A model generated the notes under the pieces. It did no database searches. It had not been told where the DNA came from and saw only the letters and a list, made by a program, of their open reading frames with translations. Positions 15,669 through 23,537 of a stretch of 47,610 nt of DNA are shown piece by piece. Position 1 is the first letter of the stretch; every line of letters begins with the position of its first letter. This DNA is from Stenotrophomonas sp. UBA2124 (GTDB taxonomy: Bacteria > Pseudomonadota > Gammaproteobacteria > Xanthomonadales > Xanthomonadaceae). Made by a program: the position numbers and the translations under genes. Location: NCBI GenBank assembly GCA_002329155.1, contig DCXY01000042.1, positions 1-47,610 of the forward strand, read 5' to 3'.

Positions 15669-17081
15669 ATGAGCATTGCCATCGTCTGGTTCCGGCGTGA
15701 CCTGCGGCTTGCCGACAACCCGGCGCTGCAGGCGGCCATCGAGGCCGGGCATGCGGTGGTGCCGGTCTACATCCATGCGCCGGAAGAAGAGGGCGCATGG
15801 GCGCCCGGTGCGGCTTCCAATGCGTGGCTGCACCGTTCGCTGGAGCAGCTGGACGCGCAGCTCCAGCGCATCGGCAGCCGCCTGCTGATCCGTCGTGGCG
15901 GCAGCCAGCAGCAGCTGCAGCAGCTGATCGCCGAAAGCGGTGCCGAAGCGGTGTACTGGAACCGCAAGTACGAGCCGGCCACCCAGCCACGTGATGCGGC
16001 GATCAAGCGCGAGCTGCGCGAACAGGGCGTGCTGGCGCAGAGCCACAACGGCAGCCTGCTGTTCGAGCCGTGGGAACTGGCCACGCAGCAGGGCGGCCCC
16101 TACAAGGTATTCACACCGTTCTGGCGCTCGGCACTCACGCATTGGCGCCTGCAAGCGCCGTGCGCTGCGCCTTCGCGGCTGCCCATGCCATCCTCGCTCG
16201 ACAGCCTGCCATTGCAGGCACTGCAGCTGCAGCCGCGCATCAACTGGGATGCAGGTTTCTGGGAGCACTGGCAGCCGGGTGAGGCCTGCGCGCACGAAAT
16301 GCTGGAGGTGTTCCTCGACGGCGCACTCAACGGCTACCGCGAGCAGCGCGACCTGCCGGACCGCACCGGCACCTCGCTGCTGTCACCGCACCTGCATTTC
16401 GGCGAGATCGCACCCTGGCGCATCGCCCATGCGCTGGAAGAGGTGCGCAGTGCAGGGCGCGATGCCGATATCGACGGCTACCTGCGGCAGCTGGGATGGC
16501 GTGAGTTCTCGCAGCACCTGCTGCACCACTTCCCGCACAGCAGCGAGCGCAACCTCAACCCGCGCTTCGACCGTTTTGCATGGGCCAAACCGGCGCCTGC
16601 TCTACTTGAAGCCTGGCAGCAGGGGCGCACCGGCATCCCCATCATTGACGCCGGCATGCGCCAGCTGTGGGCCACCGGCTACATGCACAACCGTGTGCGC
16701 ATGCTGGTGGCCAGCTTCCTGTGCAAGCACCTGCGCCAGCATTGGCTGCACGGCGCCCGCTGGTTCTGGGACACCCTGCTGGACGCCGACCTGGCCAACA
16801 ACAGCATGGGCTGGCAGTGGGTGGCGGGAACCGGCGCCGATGCCGCGCCGTACTTCCGCATCTTCAACCCGGTCACGCAGGCGCAGAAGTTCGACCCGCA
16901 GGCCAGCTACATCACCCGCTGGCTGCCGGAGCTGGCCGCACTGCCGCTGAAGGCGCGCTTCGCGCCGTGGCTGGCGCCCGAGCTGCTGGCTGCCAAGGCA
17001 CCCAACTACCCACGGCAGCCCCTGGTAGATCTGGCGCAGGGCAGGGAGGCCGCGTTGGCGGCGTATCACGCCTGCCGCTAG
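15669..17081 (+). CDS. phrB: Deoxyribodipyrimidine photolyase (class I CPD)
   Basis: A 470-residue flavoenzyme that splits cyclobutane pyrimidine dimers with blue light. The N-terminal alpha/beta domain (IVWFRRDLRLADNPAL, antenna chromophore binding) is followed by the helical FAD domain with TGTSLLSPHLHFGEIAPWRI, WREFSQHLLHHFP, GIPIIDAGMRQLWATGYMHNRVRMLVASFLCKHL and the signature WDTLLDADLANNSMGWQWVAGTGADAAPYFRIFNP, containing Trp residues of the electron-transfer triad. The conserved Glu and Trp for dimer binding are present, so it should be a repair enzyme rather than a cryptochrome. Translation begins 7 bases downstream of dnaB. Confidence 0.95.
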   Translation: MSIAIVWFRRDLRLADNPALQAAIEAGHAVVPVYIHAPEEEGAWAPGAASNAWLHRSLEQLDAQLQRIGSRLLIRRGGSQQQLQQLIAESGAEAVYWNRKYEPATQPRDAAIKRELREQGVLAQSHNGSLLFEPWELATQQGGPYKVFTPFWRSALTHWRLQAPCAAPSRLPMPSSLDSLPLQALQLQPRINWDAGFWEHWQPGEACAHEMLEVFLDGALNGYREQRDLPDRTGTSLLSPHLHFGEIAPWRIAHALEEVRSAGRDADIDGYLRQLGWREFSQHLLHHFPHSSERNLNPRFDRFAWAKPAPALLEAWQQGRTGIPIIDAGMRQLWATGYMHNRVRMLVASFLCKHLRQHWLHGARWFWDTLLDADLANNSMGWQWVAGTGADAAPYFRIFNPVTQAQKFDPQASYITRWLPELAALPLKARFAPWLAPELLAAKAPNYPRQPLVDLAQGREAALAAYHACR

Positions 17082-17217
17082 GACATTGAACGGTTCAGAC
17101 AGCTAGATGAATGGATGCTACCGAACAAGGCCCCCAATCATGTCCGCATCGCACTTGGCTGTTTATCCTTGCCCGGCAACCACACGCTGGCGCACGCCAG
17201 CCAACAAGGAGATTCTG

Positions 17218-17916
17218 ATGAGCACCATTACCGTTGTCCGCAATATTTCCATTGGCCTGGTGGCGGCTGCCGTCCTGTCGGCCTGCGCCACCGGTGGTTC
17301 GTACGTGCAGCAGGACCCCTACGGCAACTCCACGCAGCAGCAGAACCGCACCGGCAAGGGCGCGCTGATCGGCACCGCCATCGGTGTGGCCGCCGGCCTG
17401 CTCAGCGGCGACAGCGCCACCGAACGCCGCCAGCACGCCATGATCGGTGCCGGTATCGGCGCACTGAGCGGCGCGGCTGTCGGCAACTACCAGGACCGCC
17501 AGGAGCGCGCCCTGCGTGAGCGCACCGCCAACACCGGCATCGAGGTGGACCGCCAGGGCGACAACATCACCCTGAACCTGCCCGATGGCATCACCTTCGA
17601 CTTCAACAAGACCACGCTGAAGCCGCAGTTCTACAGCGCCCTCAACGGCGTTGCCAGTACCCTGGGTGAGTACAACCAGACCATGATCGAAGTGGTTGGC
17701 CACACCGACAGCATCGGCACCGACGCGGTCAACAACCGTATCTCCAAGGAGCGTGCCGACGCCGTTGCCGCCTACCTTGCCGCGCAGGGTGTGCAGCGCG
17801 AGCGTATCGAAACCCTGGGCGCCGGCAAGGCTTACCCGATTGCCGACAACAGCACCGACGCCGGCCGCGCGCAGAACCGCCGCGTCGAGATCCGCGTGAT
17901 CCCGCTGCGTTCGTGA
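17218..17916 (+). CDS. OmpA-family lipoprotein with glycine-zipper domain
   Basis: A 232-residue outer-membrane lipoprotein. ATG 17218 has AAGGAG at 17206-17211. The signal ends VLSAC, lipidated at Cys23. Residues about 55-100 are a glycine-zipper region (GALIGTAIGVAAGLLSGDSATE and GAGIGALSGAAVGNYQ). The C-terminal OmpA/MotB domain (about 115-230) has FDFNKTTLKP, IEVVGHTDSIGTDAVNNRISKERADAVAAYL and the peptidoglycan-binding NRRVEIRV, with Asp and Arg for diaminopimelate contact. This is the YiaD/PA0833 architecture: a lipid-anchored tether between outer membrane and cell wall. Confidence 0.93.
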   Translation: MSTITVVRNISIGLVAAAVLSACATGGSYVQQDPYGNSTQQQNRTGKGALIGTAIGVAAGLLSGDSATERRQHAMIGAGIGALSGAAVGNYQDRQERALRERTANTGIEVDRQGDNITLNLPDGITFDFNKTTLKPQFYSALNGVASTLGEYNQTMIEVVGHTDSIGTDAVNNRISKERADAVAAYLAAQGVQRERIETLGAGKAYPIADNSTDAGRAQNRRVEIRVIPLRS

Positions 17917-17963
17917 TCGCTCTGGTCTGATCCACGCCGCATCGCCGCGGTGGGAGTGAAAAG

Positions 17964-17992
17964 GAAAGAGCCGCGCAAGCGGCCCTTTCCAC
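17964..17992. terminator. Bidirectional terminator between OmpA-like and GGDEF genes
   Basis: GAAAGAGCCGC (17964-17974) pairs with GCGGCCCTTTC (17979-17989) around GCAA with one A/C mismatch. Read on the minus strand it is followed by CTTTTC, so it can serve both converging genes. Confidence 0.75.
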
Positions 17993-18012
17993 ATCCGGTG
18001 TGGCGCAATGGC

Positions 18013-19011
18013 TTACTCGGCTACGGCCACGCTGTTGCGGCCCTTGCGCTTGGCCGCATAGAGCGCCTGGTCGGCACGGCTGAACCAGTCCTCCCAGCGT
18101 TGCTCGCCGGCATACATGGCCGCACCCAGGGAGATGGTGATGCGGCCGCCGGGGCCACGCAGCGCCTGGTAAACCGCCTTGCGGATGCGCTCGATGAAAC
18201 ATTCCAGCGCCTCGCGGCTGCCGGTTTCGGCCAGTATCACGAACTCCTCGCCACCAAAGCGGAATACCTTGTCCTGGTCGCGCAGCTCGAAACGCAGGAT
18301 GGCTGCCAGGTCCGACAGGGCGGTGTCGCCGGCACCGTGGCCGTACTGGTCGTTGACGCCCTTGAAATGGTCGATGTCCAGCACGATCAGCGCCTGCCGC
18401 TGCTGGCTGTCGCGGTGGCTGGTGATCTGCTGGGTCAGGGCCTTTTCCAGCGCACGCCGGTTGGGTATGCCGGTGAGGGCATCGAGCGAGGCCAGCTGTT
18501 CCAGCCGGGTGCGGTCGCCCTGCAGCCCGCGTGAGAAGTGGTAGCCGAAGCCGAAGGTGAGGGTCATCACCATGATGCCCTGCAGGTGTGGCGCGCCCAT
18601 CAGCACACCGGGCTTGAACAGCAGGCCGGCCGCCAGCAGCAGGTTCACCGCGAAGGCGAACTGCAGGCGCACGATGAAGAAGTTGGCCATCAGTGCCAGG
18701 AAGCTCCACGGCAGTGCCGGCCGCCCCATCACCCAGGCGGCAAGCAGGGCGCCGCCGGCATTGGCAGCGCACAGCAGCACGCCGGCCGGCTCCAGCCGGC
18801 GTTCGCGGCGGTAGACCAGTGCCGAGGCCGCCGCGGCCATCAGCGCCAGCGTCAGGCTCAGTGCGGCCAGCGCCAGCCGGCCGCCGACGGCCAGCCACGT
18901 GCAGAACACCAGCAGGAGCAAGGTTGTGACCGGCGCGATGGTGCGCAACGGTACGCTGCGCAGGGCATGCGGCAGGGCAAGGGTTGGGCGCTGGAAATTG
19001 GCTATGGGCAT
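18013..19011 (-). CDS. Membrane-bound diguanylate cyclase (GGDEF)
   Basis: A 332-residue protein with an N-terminal membrane domain of about five or six segments (residues about 25-160) and a C-terminal GGDEF domain. The active site is intact, RFGGEEFVIL with GGEEF at 253-257, and SLDALTGIPNRRALE and LDIDHFKGVNDQYGHGAGD provide the metal and substrate residues. An inhibitory site RDQD (244-247) lies five residues before GGEEF, so product inhibition by c-di-GMP is expected. The membrane part has no named sensor domain I can recognise, so the input signal is unknown. c-di-GMP usually promotes biofilm growth and suppresses motility. No EAL domain is fused. Confidence 0.93.
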   Translation of the reverse strand: MPIANFQRPTLALPHALRSVPLRTIAPVTTLLLLVFCTWLAVGGRLALAALSLTLALMAAAASALVYRRERRLEPAGVLLCAANAGGALLAAWVMGRPALPWSFLALMANFFIVRLQFAFAVNLLLAAGLLFKPGVLMGAPHLQGIMVMTLTFGFGYHFSRGLQGDRTRLEQLASLDALTGIPNRRALEKALTQQITSHRDSQQRQALIVLDIDHFKGVNDQYGHGAGDTALSDLAAILRFELRDQDKVFRFGGEEFVILAETGSREALECFIERIRKAVYQALRGPGGRITISLGAAMYAGEQRWEDWFSRADQALYAAKRKGRNSVAVAE

Positions 19012-19134
19012 CGGGCGCGCACCTTACCAGCGTGATTGCCGGATTTCATTCGGATGACAGTGCCCAGTCAGGTATCGGCGCACTTTGTGTAAACCCTGAC
19101 TGACAGCCTGTGCTGCAGTGCTCATTTTTGCGTT

Positions 19135-19189
19135 AAAAAAGCCCTATCCCCCTGTAAGTGGCATGCCGCGTACCGGGTGGGCATAGGGC
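19135..19189 (-). terminator. Terminator for the thioesterase gene
   Basis: On the minus strand GCCCTATGCCC (19189 downward) pairs with GGGGATAGGGC, apart from one G/G mismatch, then TTTTTTAACG. It lies about 90 bp past the thioesterase stop, with a loop of about 25 bases. Confidence 0.65.
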
Positions 19190-19279
19190 AGCGCATGCCA
19201 CAATTGCGCAGGTTTTCGATGGGTAATTGCCTGAGGTGGTTGCGGGTTTGCCTGCCCGCTGCAGCGCACCGCACTGGAT

Positions 19280-19834
19280 TCAGGTGACCGGCTCGTCTTC
19301 CAGTTTCAGCGCGGCGTCGGCGGCCAGCAGCGCCTGTGCGGCTGGGCCCAGTGGCGGCGAGGTGACATTGCTCACGCCGATGGCGTGCAGCACTTCCTCG
19401 CCATCGAGAAAGCGGCGCTCGCGCCGCGAGTACATGCCGGTGATCAGCAGGGCGCGGGTAGCCACGGTTTCCTCGCTGCCGGTGAGCACGCGCTGTTCCA
19501 TCAGGATGCGGCCGCCCACCCAGCCGGCCAGCCGGGTTTCCAGGGTGAAACGCTGGAACGGCTTGAGTTCACGGCGGAACTGGATGGTGCCGGCGCCGGC
19601 AATCGGCGCCCACTTGCTTCGCATGGCCACGCGGGCCAGCCCGGTGCGCAGGATCAGGTCAAGCCGGCCCAGGTCGAAAATGGTCCAGTAGCGGCCGTTG
19701 GTCATGTGCATGTTGAGGTCGATGTCGTTGGGCAGCACCCGGAACTGCAGCCGCGACACCCCGCCGGGCGCCTGCAGGCGCGGGCGGAAGAACGAGCTGA
19801 TCAACAACTTGAGCAGGCGGAACCAGAGATTCAT
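19280..19834 (-). CDS. Hot-dog fold acyl-CoA thioesterase family protein
   Basis: A 184-residue protein of the 4HBT-like superfamily, close to the THEM6/YbgC-type group. The block RVLPNDIDLNMHMTNGRYWTIFDLGRLDL holds the conserved Asp and the HMTNGRY hot-dog helix start; the following strands (GAGTIQFRRELKPFQRFTLETRLAGW and RILMEQRVL) are typical. Predicted to hydrolyse acyl-CoA thioesters, but the acyl chain is unknown. A hydrophobic N terminus (LWFRLLKLLISSFF) may associate with the membrane. It is divergent from a TetR gene across 79 bp holding two matching palindromes, so it is probably the regulated target. Confidence 0.85.
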   Translation of the reverse strand: MNLWFRLLKLLISSFFRPRLQAPGGVSRLQFRVLPNDIDLNMHMTNGRYWTIFDLGRLDLILRTGLARVAMRSKWAPIAGAGTIQFRRELKPFQRFTLETRLAGWVGGRILMEQRVLTGSEETVATRALLITGMYSRRERRFLDGEEVLHAIGVSNVTSPPLGPAAQALLAADAALKLEDEPVT

Positions 19835-19850
19835 GGCGCGGGGGAGCCTT

Positions 19851-19868
19851 CTATAACGACCGTCATAA
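19851..19868. promoter_or_regulatory. Second, imperfect copy of the TetR-type operator
   Basis: CTATAACGACCGTCATAA matches the palindrome at 19883-19900 in most positions (CTAT-AC--C-GTCATA) and is 32 bp away centre to centre, about three helical turns. It is nearer the thioesterase start (19834). Confidence 0.55.
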
Positions 19869-19881
19869 TGCGGTACGCTAG

Positions 19882-19901
19882 GCTATGACACCTGTCATAG
19901 C
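19882..19901. promoter_or_regulatory. Putative TetR operator palindrome
   Basis: GCTATGACACCTGTCATAGC has perfect 9-base arms around a CC centre and lies 12 bp before the TetR start codon. Its position between divergent regulator and target is the usual place for autoregulatory TetR-family operators. Confidence 0.75.
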
Positions 19902-19913
19902 AAGGACTCCCGC

Positions 19914-20489
19914 ATGAGCCGGCGCCCCACCGATGCCCCGCAGCGTGTGATCAGCACCGCCGCCGACATGCTGGCCACCTATGGCCTGAACGCCACAAGC
20001 ATCCGCGAGGTCACCCGCCGCGCGGATGCGCCCTTCGGCTCCACCTACCACCACTTTCCCGGCGGCAAGCAACAGGTGCTGGCCGAGGCCACCGCCTTGG
20101 CGGGTGGCCGCATCGAGGTGCTGCTGGAGGAGGTGTTGAAGGACGGGGTGGAAGCGGGCGTGACCCGGTTTCTGGCGATGTGGCGGCAACGGCTGCTGGA
20201 TTCGGACTTCCATGTGGGCTGCCCGGTGCTGGCGGCAGCGGTGGAGGAGCCGCTGGAAGGCGGCGCCGACGATGCACGCAATGCCGCCTCGGCCGCGTTC
20301 TGCCGCTGGGAGCAGCAGCTGACCGCGGCACTGCTGGCCGAAGGCCATGCACTGGAGCGCGCACGCAGCACCGCAACCATGCTGATTGCCAGTGTCGAGG
20401 GCGCGGTGGCGATGAGCCGGGCCAGCCGCAACATCGCCCCGTTCGACCGGGTGGTGGCGCAGTTGGCACCGCTGTGCGCCAGGCCCTGA
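19914..20489 (+). CDS. TetR/AcrR family regulator (LmrA/YxaF-like)
   Basis: A 191-residue one-component repressor. The N-terminal helix-turn-helix domain is clear: RVISTAADMLATYGLNATSIREVTRRADAPFGSTYHHFPGGKQQVLAEA. The C-terminal ligand domain (FHVGCPVLAAAVEE, and GHALERARSTATMLIASVEGAVAMSRASRNIAPFDRV) resembles that of LmrA/YxaF regulators, which respond to small aromatic compounds. It is divergent from the thioesterase gene, and the palindromes in the shared promoter suggest it represses both. The inducer is unknown. Confidence 0.92.
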   Translation: MSRRPTDAPQRVISTAADMLATYGLNATSIREVTRRADAPFGSTYHHFPGGKQQVLAEATALAGGRIEVLLEEVLKDGVEAGVTRFLAMWRQRLLDSDFHVGCPVLAAAVEEPLEGGADDARNAASAAFCRWEQQLTAALLAEGHALERARSTATMLIASVEGAVAMSRASRNIAPFDRVVAQLAPLCARP

Positions 20490-20608
20490 GCCGGACCACA
20501 CCGCCGGCTTGAGCCGGGCCAGCACAGTGCCGGCGGGGCGCTGCGCCCACCCTCTCAATGTTCATCCGCAATGCCCGCACCACTGCCGCAGGGCGGGCAC
20601 GTTGCTGC

Positions 20609-22060
20609 TCAGCGTTCGCCCTGTTGCTGGCCCTGGCCGGGTTGCGGCTTCTCGGCCTCGCGGCTGGCCAGCCGCTGCTGCACCTCGTCATGCATCTGGT
20701 TGAATGCGCGCCCCACCGGCGAGTCGGCCAGATTGGCCATGGCATCGCGGAAGGCATCGGGCTTGCCGGAACGTGCGGCATCGAACAGTGAGGACAGGAA
20801 GCTCCTGTCACCATCGCCATGCGCATGCTCGCCATTGGCGGCACCCGCCTGTGCGGTGTTGCCCGACTGGTTGAGCGCGGCGCGTGAAAGCGGGCCAACG
20901 ATGCCGTCCGCACGCAGGCCGTGATCCTGCTGGAACGCACGCACGCCGGCTTCGGTACGGGGGCCGAAGATGCCATCCACCGCCAACGCCTGGCCGCCGC
21001 GGTCGGCATAACCCATGCGCACCAGTGCTTCCTGCAGGGCTCGCACGTCCGTGCCCCGGCTGTTCTCCTGCAGCTGCGGCCCATTCGGGTCGAAGCGGTG
21101 CGGTGCGTCCGCGCTGCGCTGCGGGTGCTGGCCCTGCAGTGCCTCCAGCGTGTGCCTGCCGGCAACGCCATCCACATCAAGCCCACGATCATGCTGGAAG
21201 CGTTCAACCGCATGGCGGGTATTGGCGCCGTACACGCTGTCGGCCGCCAACGGCTTGCCCTGTGCATCGGTATAACCCAGCGCGGCAAGCCGCTCCTGCA
21301 GCTGCTTCACCGCCGCGCCGCTTTCGTTGAGTGAAAGCACGCCATCGGCAGCAGGGTTGGCGGTGGCGCCGGCAGCTGTGCGCACCGGGCCGCCGGCACT
21401 GATGGAGCCACTGGGCTGGCCGCGCAGTGCCTCCTGCGCATAGCGGTCATAGGCGTCCATCTGCGCGCCCATGTTGGCATAGGCCTGGCGCAGGCTGATG
21501 CTGCCGTCGCCGTAGAGGGAGCCATTGCCGGAAACCACATCGCGGCTCAGCACACTGTCCACGCGCGCATCGGGGTTGTTGCGCAGCGCCTGCAGGAAGC
21601 GCGGGCCATCACTGCCGCCAAGGTTGTGCATGGCGTAGACGTTGGCATCCACATCCTTGCCGCCGTACCTGGCGGCCTGGTCGATGTTCTCGCGGGTGAA
21701 TTCGGCCAGCATCGCGGCCTGCAGGCGCACGTCCTCGCGCAGGGCAGGGGCATTGGCCTGCGCGCGGGTGAGCTGGGCCGCATTGTCCACGCCGTACTTC
21801 TCACCGTGGCGGTTGATCATGTCCTGCCAGGTGGAGTTGAGGAACTGGCCAAGCCCGTGTGCCGACGAGATTGCCTTGGTGCCGTCGTACTGGGTGACGG
21901 TGTTGCGGTCCGGGTTGGAGGCGACAGGTTTGGCATCCGGGTTGAACTTGGATTCAAACCCGGCAATGCGGACCATGACGCCGACATCGACACCGGCGTT
22001 GCGTGCGGCTTCTTCAAGTGCCGGGCGGTTGGCCGCCCAGCGTTCGTCTATGCGTGACAT
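20609..22060 (-). CDS. Signal-less lysozyme-like/SLT protein with two peptidoglycan-binding domains
   Basis: A 483-residue protein starting at 22060 with AAGGAG nine bases upstream. There is no signal peptide. Residues about 1-205 form a transglycosylase/lysozyme-like domain: Glu36 in IAGFESKFNP fits the catalytic acid, then SSAHGLGQFLNSTWQDMI (69-73 GLGQF) and YAMHNLGGSDGPRFL. Two PG_binding_1 domains follow at about 243-310 (SGAAVKQLQERLAALGY and FQHDRGLDVDGVAG) and 332-397 (GTDVRALQEALVRMGY and FQQDHGLRADGIVG). The tail (415-483) is polar and ends in a Gln-rich stretch. The lipoprotein gene immediately upstream makes a secreted anti-bacterial effector with immunity protein plausible; a phage-derived endolysin remnant is the main alternative. 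Confidence 0.8.
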   Translation of the reverse strand: MSRIDERWAANRPALEEAARNAGVDVGVMVRIAGFESKFNPDAKPVASNPDRNTVTQYDGTKAISSAHGLGQFLNSTWQDMINRHGEKYGVDNAAQLTRAQANAPALREDVRLQAAMLAEFTRENIDQAARYGGKDVDANVYAMHNLGGSDGPRFLQALRNNPDARVDSVLSRDVVSGNGSLYGDGSISLRQAYANMGAQMDAYDRYAQEALRGQPSGSISAGGPVRTAAGATANPAADGVLSLNESGAAVKQLQERLAALGYTDAQGKPLAADSVYGANTRHAVERFQHDRGLDVDGVAGRHTLEALQGQHPQRSADAPHRFDPNGPQLQENSRGTDVRALQEALVRMGYADRGGQALAVDGIFGPRTEAGVRAFQQDHGLRADGIVGPLSRAALNQSGNTAQAGAANGEHAHGDGDRSFLSSLFDAARSGKPDAFRDAMANLADSPVGRAFNQMHDEVQQRLASREAEKPQPGQGQQQGER

Positions 22061-22110
22061 CGGTGCTGCTCCTTGCGGGGGAATCAGGGGTGCGCGAGGT
22101 GCCGAGCGTG

Positions 22111-22932
22111 CTACTGCGGCCAGGGGTAGAGCTTCTGGCCCGGGTCGAAAGCGATCAGCGAGGTGCCGGGGTTCTTGCCGCCACTGCGGGTGGCCTTGAT
22201 GGGGAACATGCCGTCCACCGGCGTGCCGGTGTTGTCGATGGCGATGTCCACGGTTTCACCGGGTGCGCTCTCGGTGCTGCGCGCAATGCGCGAGACGTTC
22301 TGGAAGCTGGCACCCACCGGCACATACAGGTCGTAGTGGCTTACCGTCACGCCCTGCCAGGTGCCACCCGACGTGGACAGCCAGCCGAACCGCTCCGGGC
22401 CCACCTGCTGCAGTTTGGCGTCGGCGCAGCCGCAGTCGCCGGCCTGGCCCTGGTCGATGGCCGGTGATTGTGCCAGCGGCTGCCATTCACCCGATGCCGA
22501 TACAGAGGCGGCGAACAGGCCACGCAGGCCCGGGTCCACCAGGGCATAGGTGCCGGCCTTGGGGTCGCTGTGGGTCTGCAGGTAGACCTGCCTGCCGGAG
22601 GGGGTGACCACCACCTCTGGCGTGCCCGGCTTCATGCAGTAGTCCAGCTCGTCGTTGCTGGTTTCAAAGCTGTGCTTCCAGCAGCCACTTGCCGCATCAA
22701 AAGCATTCTCGCCATAGCCCTTGCGCAGCAGGCCGGTGACGATGGCCTGCAGCTGTTCAGCACTGAGCTCGGGGGTGGCCGCAGCAGTGGCCGCTGCCGC
22801 GTCATCGGCGGGCGCAGTTGCAGGTGCTGTGGCATCGGCCGTAGCCGGGGCTGCCGGAGTTTCCGCCTGGCAGGCCGCCAGACTGCCGGCCAGGCACAGG
22901 CCGAGCAATGCAGGCAGCGAACGCAGCGCCAT
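22111..22932 (-). CDS. Putative periplasmic lipoprotein upstream of the cell-wall hydrolase
   Basis: From ATG 22932 the product is 273 residues with an ideal lipoprotein signal, MALRSLPALLGLCLAGSLAAC, and Cys21 as the acylation site; an ATG at 22983 would add 17 residues. An Ala/Thr/Pro-rich linker (about 22-60) leads to a beta-rich domain with Cys pairs (GCWKHSF, DYCMK, GDCGCAD) and blocks such as GRQVYLQTHSDPKAGTYALVDPGLRGLF. I recognise no named family. The gene ends 50 bp before the hydrolase start in the same direction, and the spacer holds only the ribosome site, so they form one operon. Periplasmic lipoproteins of this kind often serve as immunity to peptidoglycan-targeting toxins. Confidence 0.7.
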   Translation of the reverse strand: MALRSLPALLGLCLAGSLAACQAETPAAPATADATAPATAPADDAAAATAAATPELSAEQLQAIVTGLLRKGYGENAFDAASGCWKHSFETSNDELDYCMKPGTPEVVVTPSGRQVYLQTHSDPKAGTYALVDPGLRGLFAASVSASGEWQPLAQSPAIDQGQAGDCGCADAKLQQVGPERFGWLSTSGGTWQGVTVSHYDLYVPVGASFQNVSRIARSTESAPGETVDIAIDNTGTPVDGMFPIKATRSGGKNPGTSLIAFDPGQKLYPWPQ

Positions 22933-23537
22933 GCGGGGCTTTGCAGTGGAGGGGGCAATCGTATGCGGCGGCAGTTTTTGCATGGGTTTGATCTCGGTTG
23001 TGGTCAGCATTTGCCGATGAAAAGAACAAGCGCGTGCGCGGCGCTGCATGAAGGATCAATCCGGCTTCGGCACGTTGCGCAGGCAGCCGGATGCCATCGA
23101 GCCTACCGCGCGGTGCGGTGACATGTAGATGAACAGGTGTGAGAGTGCAGCGGGTGCGGGAGCATCCGCGATGCATGCGCATGCATCGGCGGCATATGCC
23201 GGGCCGGCAGGAATGAAGCGGTGGGAAAGGACGCGCCGCAGCGCGGTCCTGGGGTAGCCATGTGCATCGCGGTCTCCATGCGAGCAACGTGGCATGCGCT
23301 ATGCCGCCACGTTCTGGCCGATCCAGGTCCTGTCCTTGGGCCTGCTACCGAGGGATCGGTGTTTGATTGAATTACGGCCTGATCCTAACGGCAAAATCCG
23401 GCTGTGTCAGCCCCTGATTGCCGGCGTCGATTGCATTGCGTACCGCGAAAACATCCATGTGCAGCATGCGGCGCGCATCCAGTATTTACGCCATTCTCAC
23501 AATGCTGGGTTTGGGGGAACACGCATGCGCGCGCGAA
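22933..23537. other. 605-bp region without a convincing gene
   Basis: Between the lipoprotein start and the S15 hydrolase end. Short open frames occur on both strands, but none has a ribosome site and protein-like composition. It must contain the promoter of the lipoprotein operon. The one structured feature is a 20-bp perfect palindrome at 23169-23188. No terminator with a T-run is visible for the hydrolase gene. Confidence 0.6.
23169..23188. repeat. Perfect 20-bp palindrome
   Basis: CGATGCATGCGCATGCATCG reads identically on both strands and has no loop. It lies in the gene-free region upstream of the lipoprotein/hydrolase operon (about 240 bp before its start). It could be an operator or a chance product of alternating GCAT tetramers. 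Confidence 0.6.

Noticed and set aside
20609..20860. XVIPCD-type secretion domain at the C terminus of the wall hydrolase
   Set aside because: The characteristic HPxHxL and RIDH-like blocks are not seen; only a Gln-rich tail is present, so I do not claim type IV export.
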